A stretch of DNA of 64,000 bases from Hyalella azteca (Eukaryota > Arthropoda > Malacostraca > Amphipoda > Hyalellidae): assembly GCF_000764305.2 (NCBI RefSeq), contig NW_025934661.1, positions 127,329 to 191,328 of the forward strand, read 5' to 3'. How positions within the stretch are numbered: the first letter of the stretch is position 1; each line of letters opens with the position of its first letter. The notes beneath the pieces were generated by a model. It searched no databases and had not been told where the DNA came from. It saw only the letters and a program-made list of their open reading frames with translations. Shown one piece after another: positions 61,670-64,000 of the stretch. Position numbers and translations under genes: made by a program.

Positions 61670-63586
61670 GTATATGAAGCCGGTCAAATTTTTTCTCGAT
61701 ATTAGCGAGATCAGAATGACGGTCGTATGGGATGCCCGTGTAACAGCCCTCATTGCAGCAGAATTCGAGCAGTTTGCCCCAGTATCTGAAATAGAGAGAA
61801 ATACGTCAGTGAACTTGAAAAGAGGAACAAAAAATGATCACATAATGTATTTTTTACTATTAAAAGTAGCTTCTCAACTTCGAGAAATAATAAAATTAAT
61901 ACTTCTGAAACCAGAACAACTTCCATCTAAAGCTTGCTTTACTACTGCTACAGAAAAAAAACTTGAGCTGCAGGACTGATATACTTTCCGTGTTAGGCTA
62001 AGGTTTAATTTACGCTATAGCGGCTTTCCGGCACCGAAGGACACAAAATAAGTATCACCAAATAGGTCATTGGTAGCTATCATTGTAGATTTCTCTAATT
62101 TAAAATATTTCAGCATTTCCAAGGTTCCGAGGGGCGTTAGTCAAAAATGCCCATAGAATACAAACCCCTTAAGTTATCTGAACAAGAGCTTCCTCGAATA
62201 TCGTACAGGAGTCAGGAGAGCAACATCAAAAACAGAGACACTCGTACGAGATTTCATTCATACGATAAGGTGTCTTCCTTCTATAACTTTACCCACAACT
62301 GAGATCCCCAGTCAGACTCCACGAGTTGTGTGGTTTGGAGAATTTTTTGTTAAAGTCGATTTTCCTCAAAATCGTCTTTATAACGAAGCGTTTAACGTTT
62401 TATATTCATCGTCGTATGGAAGGTGATATGTGGAAAATTAAACCCTATATCTACGATTATGAGAGTTGCCGCAATTACAATGAGTAAATAACTACACGGA
62501 ATTTCACTGTTTCGTGGTTACAGTAAAAGAAAAAAATCCCCCGTTGGAAGAAAATTCCATAATTTGTCAGAATTGAAACCAAAATAACTAAGTTTTCATT
62601 GGTAGAAATTATCTATTTCCTGTCGAACATGATTGGATCAACAATCATCAAAACATCCTTTCCTGAGTGCAAAAAGTGATCAATTTGTTGAATTCACATA
62701 AACCCAAACATATAGTTTGCAGATCATTAGATGAATAACAAAAGTGAAAAAGCCTCACTCACTTGTCATCTTCGAGCAGCCACGGGTACCCAATGACCAC
62801 GAGGAGGGCTCGGGCGCGCGTGATGGCCACATTGAAGCGCTGCAACGAGATTTTGGCAATCAAGAGTTTGTAGACGATAAAGCTTGGGATCCAACAGACC
62901 AACACAAATTGTCGTCCTTGATGTAACGTGTGTTCTCAAGTCAATGTTGTGTTGGAACTTCTTAATAAAGAAATTTTCATTCCAACTTTCGCTTGTTAAT
63001 ATTGCCTATGTACCTGATCGTTATAGAATTTTAGTGTCATAAATTCTGCGACATGTAATTTGAAGCTATATCGCTGATATCGTCCAATATAACAGGTTCA
63101 AAAATATTTGTTAAATTGTAAAAAGGATATTTTGATTCCATTCGATGCTTGCCAGTGCACGAAACAAAATTTCATGAAGAAAGTAGTAATTATGTCAAGG
63201 GAAGAGAGGACAATAGGAACAAACTGGATGGGCACCATTTAAATCTTCGCTAATCGAAACTGTGAGCGATCCAAAAAAAATTTCAAGTCAGAATTGGTCA
63301 AGTATAAATGACAGTGAAAAAGTGAAACTACAAATTTGTAAAAAAAATCAAAATGTTTGCATCAAACACGTCAAAAGACATAAATCAGCTCGGAACTATG
63401 GACCTTGGGGTTGGAGAGAAAGCCTAACTTCGCTGAAATGTAGTCGTCGGTGATCAGTCGCTCAGGGTTGGCGCGTACAGTGGATACGATGACAACGAGG
63501 CGTTCGTCGCCTTGAAAGACTTCGGGTGTGCCAATGCGCAATTCATCTGTCACGCGTCCGAATTTCGATGAAAGAGCCTCACGAAT
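61670..63586 (-). CDS. MOV10/Armitage-family RNA helicase, copy 2, 3' exons (partial)
   Basis: Three exons homologous in sequence, order and phase to the end of copy 1: 63404-63586 (motif V, TPEVFQGDE), 62763-62839 (motif VI, RFNVAITRARALLVVIG) and 61670-61785 (YWGKLLEFCCNEGCYTGIPY). Exon lengths are 183, 77 and 116 bases, against 264, 77 and 119 in copy 1. Motif I-IV exons must lie beyond 64000. The donor after NPK is GTCCAT, weaker than the GTAGTT of copy 1. After 61670 the GTGAGT donor is conserved, but its partner exon is uncertain; if unspliced, the frame runs on for about 30 codons. Frames are otherwise open, so it may well be functional. Confidence 0.88.
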
Positions 63587-64000
63587 CTGGAAAGCTTAAA
63601 GAATGTAGGAGCTTTTTCACGATTAAAAGCCTGTTTTGTTGGTTTAATACACGACAGTTGAAACTATTCAGCTTCGAACAGGGTGCTGTATAAATAAACG
63701 ATGTTGACACCTCAATAGAAAGCTCAGACAGCATACTATATGTTTAACGTTACTCTATCACTATGATCATATCACAATAGGAAGCAAAGTCCGTAATTAC
63801 TGATGATTTCTAAAAAAAGATAAGTCAATGGGTATTCTAGCGACAACTGTTTTTATGATAAAGTAAATCATCATAAAGTATAACGTGCCGTTTTTTCTCT
63901 ACATTTTCCCGAAATCATTCAAACTTGAAGCCACTATTAATATGTAGGGACCACCGATATTCGTTATTCATTTTCTTGTTCATTTTTCCTAAAATAGTTA
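63587..64000. other. Intron of MOV10 copy 2 (to window edge)
   Basis: AT-rich sequence upstream of the 63586 acceptor (TTTCCAG). By analogy with copy 1 the helicase-core exon should lie roughly 1 kb upstream of that acceptor, just outside the window. Confidence 0.6.

Overview
This is a gene-sparse, AT-rich animal nuclear window. It has spliced genes with GT-AG introns, tandem arrays of many period lengths, and degenerate DNA transposons and LINE fragments. There are no prokaryotic-style operons. An invertebrate, most likely an arthropod, fits the mix of mariner, hAT, MADF-type and LINE remnants, but the sequence does not fix the species.

Two gene families are recognised with confidence. (1) A complete YIPF6 gene lies on the minus strand (29.36-32.96 kb): seven coding exons, all phases consistent, 239 codons. 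It encodes a five-pass Golgi membrane protein. (2) A MOV10/Armitage-family SF1 RNA helicase lies on the minus strand (44.08-54.90 kb, probably starting at 55.8 kb): twelve coding exons plus a probable leader exon, about 980 codons. Its N-terminus carries a Cys2His2 finger and its helicase motifs I-VI are intact. The 3' part of a second, tandem paralogue lies at 61.67-63.59 kb; its 5' part is beyond the window.

Layout. 0-26 kb: no convincing gene; a 15-bp minisatellite (2.9 kb), a CTG-rich tract (7.35 kb), a TA-flanked TIR element (8.25-9.20 kb) and tandem arrays at 11.8, 12.6, 14.8, 18.7, 19.3 and 25.8 kb. At 25.2 kb there is a tandem trimer of a short palindromic element that recurs three times inside MOV10 introns. 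23.7-24.7 kb holds a local tandem duplication and some unassigned exon-like segments. 26.9-27.25 kb: LINE reverse-transcriptase 3' remnant. 29-33 kb: YIPF6, with two fold-back elements in its introns. 34.1-35.5 kb: BED-finger, hAT-related ORF. 40.04-42.58 kb: a decayed mariner-type element with exact TIRs and TA duplication, holding a tandem array that itself contains a second TIR element encoding a MADF-like protein. 42.8 kb: a hammerhead-like core motif. 44-64 kb: the MOV10 tandem pair.

YIPF6 acts in Golgi membrane traffic. MOV10-family helicases act in RNA granules and small-RNA silencing, including silencing of transposons. Linking the MOV10 duplication to the local transposon load is inference only.
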